This document shows, one piece after another, positions 41,931 through 50,126 of a stretch of DNA of 64,000 bases. The position numbers were made by a program, and so were the translations under genes. The notes below the pieces were generated by a model, which saw only the letters and a list, made by a program, of their open reading frames with translations, was not told the origin of the DNA and did no database searches. This stretch comes from Bradyrhizobium sp. Ce-3 (lineage in GTDB: Bacteria; Pseudomonadota; Alphaproteobacteria; Rhizobiales; Xanthobacteraceae). Location: contig NZ_BQUV01000003.1 in assembly GCF_022835695.1 (NCBI RefSeq), forward strand, positions 124,001 through 188,000, in the 5' to 3' direction. How positions within the stretch are numbered: position 1 is the first letter of the stretch; the number at the start of each line of letters is the position of its first letter.

Positions 41931-42011
41931 GCCCGGTCGGGACGTTCGAATGCGGGCCTAGCAGACAAGATGGGCTATCTTATGCCGACTTTCGGAAAAA
42001 CGGCCAGCCGG

Positions 42012-42111
42012 GGCGTTTTCGAGCGAAGTGGGCACCGGTTCGCGTGAGGAAAACGCCTCGAGACCAGAACCTAGAGCTTCGGTTCTGATTCAATCAGAAC
42101 CGTAGCTCTAG
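42012..42111. repeat. dispersed repeat, family H, copy 3, with terminator-like hairpin
   Basis: GGCGTTTTCGAGCGAAGTGGG, then CACCGGTTCGCGTGAGGAAAA, and at the right a near-perfect hairpin GGTTCTGATT / AATCAGAACC. The hairpin is at 42080-42100, just after the modC stop on its strand, and could end the mod transcript. Confidence 0.8.
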
Positions 42112-42779
42112 GTGCCCGCCGTCAACACCTTAACACCGCCGAACGCGGTCACCTGACCCCGGCGCAGCATCACGATCTGGGTAGCGAGCTGGCGCAGCTC
42201 GGCGGCGTCGTGGCTGACATAGACCATCGGGACACCGGCCTCGTCGCGCAGCCGGACCAGGTAGGGCAGGATCTCGAGCTTGCGGCTCTCGTCGAGCGCG
42301 CCGAGCGGCTCGTCCAGCAGCAACAGCCGCGGCTTGGACAGCAGCGCCCGGCCGAGCGCGACGCGCTGGCGCTCGCCGCCGGACAGCTTGCCGGGACGGC
42401 GGTCGAGCAGGGCACCGATGTCGAGCAGGTCGACGACGCGCTTGTGTTGCGCGGGATCTTCGGTGAGGCCGTTCATGCGGCGGCCGTAGTCGAGGTTCTG
42501 GCTGATACTGAGATGCGGAAACAGCCGCGCGTCCTGAAACACGTAGCCGATCCGGCGGCGCCAGGTCGGCACGTGAATGCCGGCCGCGGTGTCGTCGACC
42601 GTCTCGCCGTCGATCACGATGGTGCCGCGATCGGGACGCACCAGCCCTGCGATGGTGTTGATCAGCGAGGTCTTGCCGGAGCCGGACGCACCGAACAGGC
42701 CGGTGACGCGGCCCTCGCTGCTGAACGACGCCGCGAGCGAGAACTCGCCGAGTTGCTTGGTGATGTCGACCCTTAGCAT
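42108..42779 (-). CDS. modC: molybdate ABC transporter ATPase, short form
   Basis: 223-residue ABC ATPase. Walker A is GLFGASGSGKTSLIN near 30, the signature LSGGERQRVALGRALL near 130, Walker B LLLLDEPLGALDE near 150, and the switch His is in YVSHDAAEL. It powers molybdate uptake through ModB. Typical ModC proteins are about 350 residues with a C-terminal molybdate-binding TOBE domain; that domain is absent here, so the gene is either a natural short form or a truncation. The stop lies inside a family H repeat. Confidence 0.93.
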   Translation of the reverse strand: MLRVDITKQLGEFSLAASFSSEGRVTGLFGASGSGKTSLINTIAGLVRPDRGTIVIDGETVDDTAAGIHVPTWRRRIGYVFQDARLFPHLSISQNLDYGRRMNGLTEDPAQHKRVVDLLDIGALLDRRPGKLSGGERQRVALGRALLSKPRLLLLDEPLGALDESRKLEILPYLVRLRDEAGVPMVYVSHDAAELRQLATQIVMLRRGQVTAFGGVKVLTAGT

Positions 42780-42782
42780 CGC

Positions 42783-42884
42783 TAAAGCGCGATGAGATTG
42801 AGTTGAATCGTCATCGCGCTATAGCTCCTTGTTTGAGCATGATCTGTTCGGAAAACCGCTTCACACTTTTCCGGATCATGCTCT
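42783..42884. repeat. dispersed repeat, family I, inside the mod operon
   Basis: TAAAGCGCGATGAGATTGAG with CATCGCGCTATAGC, then GAGCATGATCTGTTCGGAAAA and TTTTCCGGATCATGCTC: two successive hairpins. It fills the modB-modC gap. A related copy is at 57966-58036 and a fragment at 55355-55385. Confidence 0.85.
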
Positions 42885-43578
42885 ATTGCCCATGCAGCCG
42901 CGCGGTGGCGCGGCGGGCGAATACTTCCGCGGCGATCAGCGCGCCGACCGCGAGCACCACCGAGATGATCACGAGCCGTGCCGCGGCGGTGTCGCCGTCG
43001 GGCGTCTGGATCAGCGAATAGATCGCCGACGAAATGGTCTGGGTCTCGCCCGGGATGTTGGAGACGAAGGTGATGGTCGCGCCGAACTCGCCGATCGCCT
43101 TGGCGAAGCCGAGCACCATGCCGGCCAGCACGCCGGGCAGCGCCAGCGGCAGCGTCACGGTTGCGAACACCCGCCAGGGCGCGGCGCCGAGCGTCTCGGC
43201 GGCCTGTTCGAGGCGGCGGTCGACCGCCTCGATCGACAGCCGGATCGGCCGCACCAGCAGCGGAAACGACATCACGCCGCAGGCGAGCGCAGCGCCGGTC
43301 CAACGGAACGCGAACACGATGCCGAGATGATCGGCGAGCCAGCCGCCGACCAGGCCGCGCTTGCCGAAGGTCAGCAGCAGCAGATAGCCGGTGACGACCG
43401 GCGGCAGCACCAGCGGCAGATGCACGGCGGCATCGAGCAGCGACTTGCCCCAGAAATCGCGCCGCGCCAGCAGCCAGGCGAGCGCGATCCCGAACGGGGT
43501 CGCCACCAGCGTTGCGATGACGGCGACCCGCAGCGACAGCAGGATCGCCGTCCATTCGGTCGGCGAGATCTCGAACAT
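42883..43578 (-). CDS. modB: molybdate ABC transporter permease
   Basis: 231-residue ABC permease with five hydrophobic helices. The ATPase-coupling EAA loop is seen in EAVDRRLEQAAETLGAAPWR, then VFATVTLPLALPGVLAGMVL and GFAKAIGEFGATITFVSNIP, which match ModB closely. It moves molybdate across the inner membrane. The ATG overlaps the modA stop (TGATG), so translation is coupled. A 100-bp repeat separates it from modC. Confidence 0.94.
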   Translation of the reverse strand: MFEISPTEWTAILLSLRVAVIATLVATPFGIALAWLLARRDFWGKSLLDAAVHLPLVLPPVVTGYLLLLTFGKRGLVGGWLADHLGIVFAFRWTGAALACGVMSFPLLVRPIRLSIEAVDRRLEQAAETLGAAPWRVFATVTLPLALPGVLAGMVLGFAKAIGEFGATITFVSNIPGETQTISSAIYSLIQTPDGDTAAARLVIISVVLAVGALIAAEVFARRATARLHGQ

Positions 43579-44378
43579 CAGGTCGTCGGGCTGACCAGGA
43601 ACTTGAAGCCGTATTTCTCGAGGATCGTCTTCGCCGCGGACGAGCGCAGGAAGGCGAGATACTCGGTGGTCTCGGGCTTCGCGGTCGTGGTCGCCGCCAC
43701 CGGATAGATGATCGCCGGATGGGTGTCGGCCGGGAAGGTGCCGACGATCTTGACGCCGGGCTCGACCTTGGCGTCGGTCGAATAGACGATGCCGAGCACG
43801 GCCTCGCCGCGCGCCACCAGCGTCAAGGCCGCGCGCACGCTCTCGGCCATCGCGAATTTCGGCTCCGCCGCCTGCCAGGCGCCGAGCTTCTCGAGCGCGG
43901 CCTTGGCGTATTTGCCGACCGGCACCGCCTTGACGTCGCCGGTTGCGATCTTGCCGTCGCCGGCGAGCTTGGCGAGATCGAAGCCCGGTCCGATGTTGAC
44001 GTTGCTGATCATGGAATCCTTCGGCGCGATCAGCACGATCGAATTACCGAGCAGGTTGACCCGCGTCGGCTCATTGATGTTCTTCTGCTTGATCGCATAG
44101 TCCATCCAGTCCGTATCGGCGGAGACGAACACGTCGGCCGGCGCGCCCTGCTCGATCTGCTTGGCCAGCGCCGAGCTCGCGGCATAGCTGGCGCTGATCT
44201 TGACGCCGGTCTTGGCGGTGTAGGCCGCGTCGATCTCGTCGAGCGCATTCTTCATCGAGGCGGCGGCAAAGACGGTGAGGGTCTTGTCCTCGGCTCGTGC
44301 CGGCGAATGGATCGCGCCGAGCAGGATGACGAAGGCAGTGAAAAGTCCGGCAAGCCGAGAGATTGAAAGTCGTGACAT
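43578..44378 (-). CDS. modA: molybdate-binding periplasmic protein
   Basis: 266 residues with a Sec signal peptide (LAGLFTAFVILLGAIHSPARA, cleavage near 29). The mature protein starts KTLTVFAAASMKNALDEIDA and has YAASSALAKQIEQGAPADVF, the oxyanion-binding Ser residues of ModA. VGKYAKAALEKLGAW and AESVRAALTLVARGEAVLGI complete the fold. It captures molybdate or tungstate for ModBC. It is first in the mod operon; the leader holds an unusual hairpin at 44474-44503. Confidence 0.95.
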   Translation of the reverse strand: MSRLSISRLAGLFTAFVILLGAIHSPARAEDKTLTVFAAASMKNALDEIDAAYTAKTGVKISASYAASSALAKQIEQGAPADVFVSADTDWMDYAIKQKNINEPTRVNLLGNSIVLIAPKDSMISNVNIGPGFDLAKLAGDGKIATGDVKAVPVGKYAKAALEKLGAWQAAEPKFAMAESVRAALTLVARGEAVLGIVYSTDAKVEPGVKIVGTFPADTHPAIIYPVAATTTAKPETTEYLAFLRSSAAKTILEKYGFKFLVSPTT

Positions 44379-44473
44379 GGAAAGCGCTCCGTGCGAGCTC
44401 GCGCGCGAACGGCACGCGCAAATCAGGCGTTGGTTGGGTTCTGGGCGCGACGGGCGGAAGCGCTGTTCCGCAG

Positions 44474-44503
44474 ATCCCCGAAGGACTTACGGTCCTCGGG
44501 GAT
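44474..44503. promoter_or_regulatory. hairpin in the modA leader or upstream region
   Basis: ATCCCCGA-A-GGAC pairs with GTCC-TCGGGGAT: a 12-bp stem with one bulged A and loop TTACG. The string GGACTTACGGT in it recurs at 44529-44539. It lies about 100 bp before the modA start on its strand. No ModE box (TATATA arms) is visible. It is not followed by a T run in either direction. Confidence 0.4.
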
Positions 44504-44568
44504 ATCGCACTGCAAACATAGCAGGCTGGGACTTACGGTAAAGGCGACCGTTTGTCTAACGGCTCGTG

Positions 44569-45078
44569 CTATTCATCCGATGGCTGGATCGCGATCGACA
44601 GCGAGTTCTCTTTTGCGCCGCTGACCTGCAGCACGAAGGGGCTGGCAGCAAGGTCATATTTCATGGTCTTGCGGATGCCGTCGCAGTCGGTGGCGCCGCT
44701 GAACGCCTTCGGCTTCAGGAAATGCCCGTCCTGCACCAGGTCGACCCAGGCTCCGGCCGAGAGGCTGACGGTATAGAGCCCGGCCTTCGGTGCGGCCTTG
44801 AAGCTGGCGAAGCCGGCGAAGGTGCCTTCCTTCGGCGCGCGCTCCGGCGCCGTCGGCAATTTGGCATCGGCGGGGGCCACCAGCGCCAGCGTGATCGCAG
44901 TCGCGGGCCATGCCGCCTGTTCGCTGCCCGAGACAAGTTTGGCGCGATCGGGCGCCGTGAGCGCGGCGCGTGCGCGGTCGATCGACCATTTGAACTTGTC
45001 GCAGCCGCTCGGCTCTTCCGCGGCGAAGGCGGGAGCGGAAACAAGCAGCAGCGATGCGGCGAAGAGCGATTTGCGCAT
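44569..45078 (-). CDS. exported protein of unknown function
   Basis: 169 residues with a clear signal peptide (MRKSLFAASLLLVSAPAFA, cleavage near 19). The mature part has two Cys (SGCDKFKWSIDRAR, ATDCDGIRKTMKYDL) likely to form a disulphide. The middle is beta-rich, including GLYTVSLSAGAWVDLVQDGH. I do not recognise a named family. ATG at 45078 has no strong ribosome site. It lies upstream of modA on the same strand but 190 bp away, with no functional sign of molybdate use. Confidence 0.8.
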   Translation of the reverse strand: MRKSLFAASLLLVSAPAFAAEEPSGCDKFKWSIDRARAALTAPDRAKLVSGSEQAAWPATAITLALVAPADAKLPTAPERAPKEGTFAGFASFKAAPKAGLYTVSLSAGAWVDLVQDGHFLKPKAFSGATDCDGIRKTMKYDLAASPFVLQVSGAKENSLSIAIQPSDE

Positions 45079-45225
45079 GTCTGGTCCAATGCAATTGTGA
45101 CGGATGGAAGAGATCAGCGGCCCCGATCCATCGCCCGACCGCGCTTACGGCGCGACGGCGCGGGATCATAACGCAGTTCAAGCCGGCCGGCATAGCCGCC
45201 TGACAAAGATGTTATTGCTTGAATA

Positions 45226-46173
45226 CTACTGCTTGGCGTCGGGCGCGTTCAGCACCGTCTTGCACTCCGCCGGCATCTGCGCCAGCGTCATCGGCGGGCG
45301 CGGTTTCGGTGGCTTCGGCGGCGGCTTCGGATGCAGCACCGAGTCCTTGAACCAGAAGGCGAGATCCGACGGCTTGCAGCCTTCGCCCTCCGTCTGCGGC
45401 TTCTGTGCCTCGCATGCCGGGCTGCCCGACGGACACCGCATCCGGATATGGAAGTGGTAGTCGTGGCCCCACCACGGCCGGATCTTCGACAGCCAGCTGC
45501 GGTCGCCCTTGGCCTCCCGGCACAGCGCCTTCTTGATCGCCGGATTGACGAAGATGCGCTGCACCGCCGGCTCCCGCGCGGCGTCGCGGATAACCAGCAC
45601 ATGACCCGGCGTGAACACGCGCGGATCGATATCGAGCCGGTCGTCGCGCACCATCATCACCGCCGACATCTCTTCGCGATCCTCGCGCGACAATTTGCGA
45701 TCGGGCATCGGCGTCAGCCAGATATCGGCGTCGAGCCCGATCTGGTGGCTGGCATGACCTGACAGCGCCGGGCCGCCGCGCGGCTGGCCGATATCGCCGA
45801 CCAGGATGCCCGGCCAGCCGGCGTCCCTCTGGGCGTTGACCGCAAGCCGCTTCAGCAGCGCGATCATGTCGGGGTGACCCCAATAGCGGTTGCGCGACAA
45901 GCGCATCACCTGCCAGGTGTCGCCGTTGAGCGGCATCTGCGCCGCGCCGGCGAGGCAGCCCTTGGTGTAGCCGCCGATCGATCGGGTGGGCATCGCCGCC
46001 GGCAGCACCTTGCGCGCGAACAACTGCTTCGCCCCGATCGTCGGATCGTTAGGGTTAGCGAGCGGCGGCAGCGGCTGCGGATTGAGCGAGCCCTTGTCTT
46101 GCGCCCGCGCGGAGATGGTGCAGGCGACGAGGGTGGAGAGCAGGAGCGGGATCAGACGCAGGCGGGATGTCAT
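45226..46173 (-). CDS. mepA: penicillin-insensitive murein endopeptidase
   Basis: 315 residues with a signal peptide (MTSRLRLIPLLLSTLVACTI, cleavage after ARA near 24). LAS-type zinc peptidase motifs are present: SGHASHQIGLDADIWL supplies His and Asp ligands, and WWGHDYHFHIRM the HxH. The Cys-rich tail (RCPSGSPACE, GEGCKPSDLAFWF) is typical of MepA. A Pro-rich segment HPKPPPKPPKPRPP lies near the C-terminus. It cleaves D-Ala-meso-DAP crosslinks in peptidoglycan. The start at 46173 is chosen for the signal peptide. It diverges from an L,D-transpeptidase gene. Confidence 0.94.
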   Translation of the reverse strand: MTSRLRLIPLLLSTLVACTISARAQDKGSLNPQPLPPLANPNDPTIGAKQLFARKVLPAAMPTRSIGGYTKGCLAGAAQMPLNGDTWQVMRLSRNRYWGHPDMIALLKRLAVNAQRDAGWPGILVGDIGQPRGGPALSGHASHQIGLDADIWLTPMPDRKLSREDREEMSAVMMVRDDRLDIDPRVFTPGHVLVIRDAAREPAVQRIFVNPAIKKALCREAKGDRSWLSKIRPWWGHDYHFHIRMRCPSGSPACEAQKPQTEGEGCKPSDLAFWFKDSVLHPKPPPKPPKPRPPMTLAQMPAECKTVLNAPDAKQ

Positions 46174-46370
46174 TCGGATCACTCTGTCTGCGCAAAAGCT
46201 AACATGGATTCGCCGCAGCCGGACCGCGCGTTCATCCCAATTGCTTGATCGCCCACAAGGCGAATTAAGATTACCCGCGGCTTCCCGGCTCGCATGTGAT
46301 CCTCGCCACTTTACAAGCATGCGTTGTGGGCGACATCATGCGCCAAAATAATTTCAGGGTAGGCGTTTTT

Positions 46371-46808
46371 ATGACGAGCGTATGTTGCGTACGGCCGGCG
46401 TTTGCCGCCGCGATTGCCGCGTCGACATTGGCACTCTCTCCGGCGCGCGCCGACATCGTCGTGCACATCGACAAATCATCGCAGCGCATGGCGGTCAGCG
46501 TCGACGGCGCGGCGCGCTACAACTGGCCGGTGTCGACCGGGCGCCGCGGCTACGGCACGCCGAACGGTGTGTTCCGTCCGCAGATGCTGGCGCGCCGCTG
46601 GTACTCGAAGAAGTACTACAACTCGCCGATGCCGTATTCGATCTTCTTCCATGGCGGCTTTGCCATCCACGGCACCTATGAGCTCACCCGTCTCGGCGGA
46701 CCGGCCTCGCATGGCTGCGTGCGCCTGCATCCCTCGCACGCCGCCCAGCTCTATGGGCTGGTCGAGCGCAACGGCCGCGGCGGCACGCGGATCGAGATCA
46801 CCAACTAA
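46371..46808 (+). CDS. L,D-transpeptidase (YkuD domain)
   Basis: About 145 residues: signal peptide (CVRPAFAAAIAASTLALSPA, cleavage near 28), then a compact YkuD domain. The catalytic motif is HGGFAIHGTYELTRLGGPAS followed by HGCVRLHPSHA, with His and Cys intact. It would form 3-3 crosslinks or anchor proteins to peptidoglycan in the periplasm. It consists of little more than the catalytic domain. ATG 46371 follows AGGGTAGG; ATG 46338 is in frame. Its divergent neighbour mepA also edits peptidoglycan. Confidence 0.92.
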   Translation: MTSVCCVRPAFAAAIAASTLALSPARADIVVHIDKSSQRMAVSVDGAARYNWPVSTGRRGYGTPNGVFRPQMLARRWYSKKYYNSPMPYSIFFHGGFAIHGTYELTRLGGPASHGCVRLHPSHAAQLYGLVERNGRGGTRIEITN

Positions 46809-47114
46809 CCGCGCAATCCGGTCGCGGCTTTACCTCGCGATAACCCTGTCACGCGCTGGCAATCATTGATGCGCTCGAAGCGTTTCGGCGCATTCATTGT
46901 GCAGGCGGACGCTGGTTTACCGTTCCTTCACCACGCTGTGGCGCTTCCGCGCCGCAAATTGCCGCGGTCGGCCATCTGCACGGCGCCAGCCCACTCGCGT
47001 CGGGCGTGACTTCGCCTGCAAAGCAGGCATGTCCGGCTTTCTCAGCCAGCGCAGCTATTCGCCGAGAGATACCAATTTTTCAGAGACTTATCGCAGAAAT
47101 GTCACCGAACTGGA
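46809..47114. other. 306-bp intergenic region
   Basis: Between the L,D-transpeptidase and the GGDEF-EAL gene. It contains no dispersed repeat, no obvious hairpin with a T run and no ORF with a ribosome site. The last 60 bp become AT-richer (CCAATTTTTCAGAG) and probably hold the promoter of the downstream gene. Confidence 0.4.
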
Positions 47115-49352
47115 ATGCGCGTGGGGCGTGCGATAGCGATGATGCGGCCAAAGAAAATCAAGAAGCCGAAGCAGGCCAAACTGTCCGGTCCCCGGGGCCG
47201 CCGGCCCAAGCCTTTGCCGAACAGGCCGCTGCCGAAACTGCCGGGCAGTCCACGCCGCGCCGCCGTCGAGATCGGCGAGCTGGTGCGCCAGCGCGCGCAG
47301 GCCGAGGCCGCGATCGCCGAGGCCCGCAGGTCCAATGCGCGGCTGCGTGAGGCGATCGACATCCTGCCGCAAGGCATCGTGTTCCTCGACCCCGAAGGCC
47401 GCTACACGCTCTGGAACAAGAAATACTCGGAAATCTACAAGCGCAGTTCCGATCTGTTCGAGCACGGCGCGCGCCTCGAAGACACCATCCGCATCGGTGT
47501 CGCGCGCGGCGATTATCCCGAGGCGGCCGGCCGCGAGGAAGAGTGGATCGCCGAGCGGCTCCAGAAGATGTACCAGCCGGGTGCACGGCACGAGCAGGTG
47601 CTTGCCGACGGTCGCGTGGTCCTGATCGAGGAACGGTTGACCTCGGATGGCGGCATCGTCGGCCTGCGCGTCGACATCACCGAGCTGAAGCAGCGCGAAG
47701 CCTCGTTCCGCCTGCTGTTCGACGGCAATCCGGTGCCGATGATCCTGTGCGCGCTGGACGGCGAACGGATCCTCGCCGTCAACGACGCCGCGATCGCGCA
47801 TTACGGTTATGTGCGTGCCGAATTCGAGAGAATGACGATCCGGAGCCTGCAGGCGTTCGATACCGAGCTGCCGTGGGCCGCCGGCCGCAGCAGCGACGAG
47901 CAGGCGGCGCGGACCTGGAAGCATGTGCGCGCCGACGGCACGCTGATCGACCTTGCGATCTATTCGCGCCAGCTGATGCATGGCGACCAGCCGGCGATGC
48001 TGCTGGCGCTGATGGACATCACCGAGCGCAAGCGCGCCGAGGCGCGGCTCGCCTTCATGGCCCAGCACGACAGCCTGACCGGCCTGCCGAACCGCAATCT
48101 GCTGCGCCAGCAGATGGAGGAGATGCTGCAGCACACCCGCCGCTCCACCGACAAGGTCGCGGTGCTGATGCTGGGCCTCGACAATTTCAAGGCGGTCAAC
48201 GACACGCTCGGCCACGGCATCGGCGACAAGCTGCTGCGCGGGGTCGCCAAGCGGCTGCGCTCGACCTTGCGCGAGGAAGACGCGCTGGCGCGGCTCAACT
48301 CCGACGAGTTCACCATCGTGCAGGGCGGCGTGATGCGGCCCGAGGACGCGGTGCTGCTGGCGCGGCGGATCCTGGATGCGATCGGCGAGCCCTATCTGCT
48401 CGAGGGACATTCGGTGGTGATCGGTGCCAGCATCGGCATCGCGATGTCGCCCGGCGACGGCGAGGATTCCGAAAAACTGCTGAAGAGCGCGGACATGGCA
48501 CTGTCGCGCGCCAAGAGCGAATTCCGCGGCACCTTCTCGTTCTTCGAGGCCGAGATGGATGCGCGGGCGCAAAGCCGCCGCAAGATCGAGATCGATCTGC
48601 GCGATGCGATCCAGAACGAAGGCTTGCGGCCGTATTACCAGCCGCTGGTCGATCTCGCGAGCGGGCGCATCACCGGCTTCGAGGCGCTGGTGCGCTGGCC
48701 GCATCCGGAGCGCGGCATGATCTCGCCGGCCGAGTTCATCCCGGTCGCCGAGGAGACCGGCCTGATCAATCCGCTGGGCAGCCTGATGCTGCATCGCGCC
48801 TGCATGGACGCGGCGCAATGGCCCGACGATGTGCGCGTCGCGGTCAATCTGTCGCCGCTGCAATTCCGCACCGGCAATCTGCTGGCGCTGGTTACCGACG
48901 CGCTGCGGCAATCCGGCCTGCCGGCGCGGCGGCTCGAGCTCGAGATCACCGAGACGCTGCTGCTGGAAAAGAGCAGCCAGGTGCTGGCGACGCTGCATGC
49001 GCTGCGCGCGCTCGGGGTGCGGATGTCGATGGACGATTTCGGCACCGGCTATTCGAGCCTCAGCTATCTGCGCAGCTTTCCGTTCGACAAGATCAAGATC
49101 GACCAGTCCTTCGTGCGCGACCTTGCCGCGAACCCGGACGCGCAGGCGATCGTGCGTTCGATCGTCAGCCTCGGCATGGGGCTCGGCGTCACCATCACCG
49201 CCGAGGGCGTCGAGACGGAGGAGGAGCTGAGCTGCCTGCGCGCCGAAGGCTGCCACGAGGGCCAGGGTTTTCTGTTCAGCCGCGCCCGGCCGAACGCCGA
49301 GGTCATCAGTCTCTTGAAGGCGCAGCGCGTCGCCACGGCGCTGGTGGCGTAG
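47115..49352 (+). CDS. PAS-PAS-GGDEF-EAL protein (probable c-di-GMP phosphodiesterase)
   Basis: 745 residues, no membrane helix. A basic Pro/Lys-rich N-terminus is followed by a coiled helix, a PAS domain at about 70-190 (DILPQGIVFLDPEGRYTLWN), a second PAS at about 195-310 (FRLLFDGNPVPMILCALDGE), a GGDEF domain at 315-475 and an EAL domain at 490-740. The GGDEF site reads LNSDEF, lacking the two Gly of the active motif, so cyclase activity is unlikely. The EAL site is complete: FEALVRWPHP, DDFGTGYSSL, KIDQSFV, TAEGVETEEE. It should hydrolyse c-di-GMP under PAS control. Confidence 0.93.
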   Translation: MRVGRAIAMMRPKKIKKPKQAKLSGPRGRRPKPLPNRPLPKLPGSPRRAAVEIGELVRQRAQAEAAIAEARRSNARLREAIDILPQGIVFLDPEGRYTLWNKKYSEIYKRSSDLFEHGARLEDTIRIGVARGDYPEAAGREEEWIAERLQKMYQPGARHEQVLADGRVVLIEERLTSDGGIVGLRVDITELKQREASFRLLFDGNPVPMILCALDGERILAVNDAAIAHYGYVRAEFERMTIRSLQAFDTELPWAAGRSSDEQAARTWKHVRADGTLIDLAIYSRQLMHGDQPAMLLALMDITERKRAEARLAFMAQHDSLTGLPNRNLLRQQMEEMLQHTRRSTDKVAVLMLGLDNFKAVNDTLGHGIGDKLLRGVAKRLRSTLREEDALARLNSDEFTIVQGGVMRPEDAVLLARRILDAIGEPYLLEGHSVVIGASIGIAMSPGDGEDSEKLLKSADMALSRAKSEFRGTFSFFEAEMDARAQSRRKIEIDLRDAIQNEGLRPYYQPLVDLASGRITGFEALVRWPHPERGMISPAEFIPVAEETGLINPLGSLMLHRACMDAAQWPDDVRVAVNLSPLQFRTGNLLALVTDALRQSGLPARRLELEITETLLLEKSSQVLATLHALRALGVRMSMDDFGTGYSSLSYLRSFPFDKIKIDQSFVRDLAANPDAQAIVRSIVSLGMGLGVTITAEGVETEEELSCLRAEGCHEGQGFLFSRARPNAEVISLLKAQRVATALVA

Positions 49353-49365
49353 GCAAGTTGCATCC

Positions 49366-49612
49366 ACCGCGTCATTGCGAGTCTGGACCGCCGTCGGGGT
49401 GGGCGCATTTTCCTCCTGATTCATGTCGCGTGAATGCGAGGCTGTATCCCACCCAAGCTGTCGTCGCCCGGCTTGACCGGGCGATCCAGTACGCCGCGGC
49501 CTCTCGGCTCAAGCACAGGCGTCTCTGGAATACTGGATCACCCGCATGCGCGGGTGATGACACCGACCGCGCATAAACGCGCAAGTCGCTTCGCCCGCAA
49601 TGACGGTGAGCT
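49366..49612. repeat. family B arms flanking a nested family A copy
   Basis: GCGTCATTGCGAGTCTGG at the left and CCCGCAATGACGGTGAG at the right are family B ends. Between them lies a full family A copy (49461-49570: TCGTCGCCCGGCTTGACCGG to CGGGTGATGACACCG). The arrangement suggests insertion of one element type into another. Confidence 0.7.
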
Positions 49613-50066
49613 AGCTGGCCACGCCGGCCTTCCGCCGCAGATGATAAGTCAGCGCCAACCCGACGCAGTGGCGCAGCGCCGCCTCCGGGAGCTTGCCCGC
49701 GACATCGAGCAGGATCGCGCGGTTGCCGCTGTAGTTGAGCTCGGGATAGAGCTCGCGAAAGGTCTCGACCAGGTTGGTCTGGCAGTGGAAGTAGACCGCG
49801 ACCTGGTCGGCGGCCGGCTTCACCTGATCGATCCGCACCGTGCTGCCGCTGCCGGTCTCCGGCGTGAGATAGCTCGGTTGGCCCCATTTCAGCGTCTCTT
49901 CGAGCGCCCCGACACCTCTGGTCGCCTTCGCGGTCTCGAAGATCAACCGCCGCAGCGCCAGCAGTTTTGTCTTCACCGGCGCAGGGTAGGCGTCGAACAG
50001 CGCATCGGCCGATTTGGTCTGCGGTCGTCGTGTCGCCTTGCTGGTCGATCTTGCCGGCTTGCGCAT
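49611..50066 (-). CDS. DUF1801-family protein
   Basis: 151 residues. A basic N-terminus (MRKPARSTSKATRRPQTKSA) precedes a DUF1801/YdhG-like domain: FDAYPAPVKTKLLALRRLIF, EETLKWGQPSYLTPETGSGS and VAVYFHCQTNLVETFRELYP. The fold is a small alpha/beta sandwich related to frataxin-like proteins, with no defined biochemical role. The stop overlaps the end of the neighbouring repeat. ATG at 50066 has GGAG within 10 nt. It is convergent with the EAL gene. Confidence 0.88.
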   Translation of the reverse strand: MRKPARSTSKATRRPQTKSADALFDAYPAPVKTKLLALRRLIFETAKATRGVGALEETLKWGQPSYLTPETGSGSTVRIDQVKPAADQVAVYFHCQTNLVETFRELYPELNYSGNRAILLDVAGKLPEAALRHCVGLALTYHLRRKAGVAS

Positions 50067-50126
50067 CGAAGGCTCCGCGAGAAGGACGGTTGCGTCAGTC
50101 TAGCATAGCCTCAGATGCGCCGCCGC

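Noticed and set aside
47543-49576. 677-aa plus-strand ORF
   Set aside because: Alternative frame of the GGDEF-EAL gene; Arg/Ala-rich and without domains.
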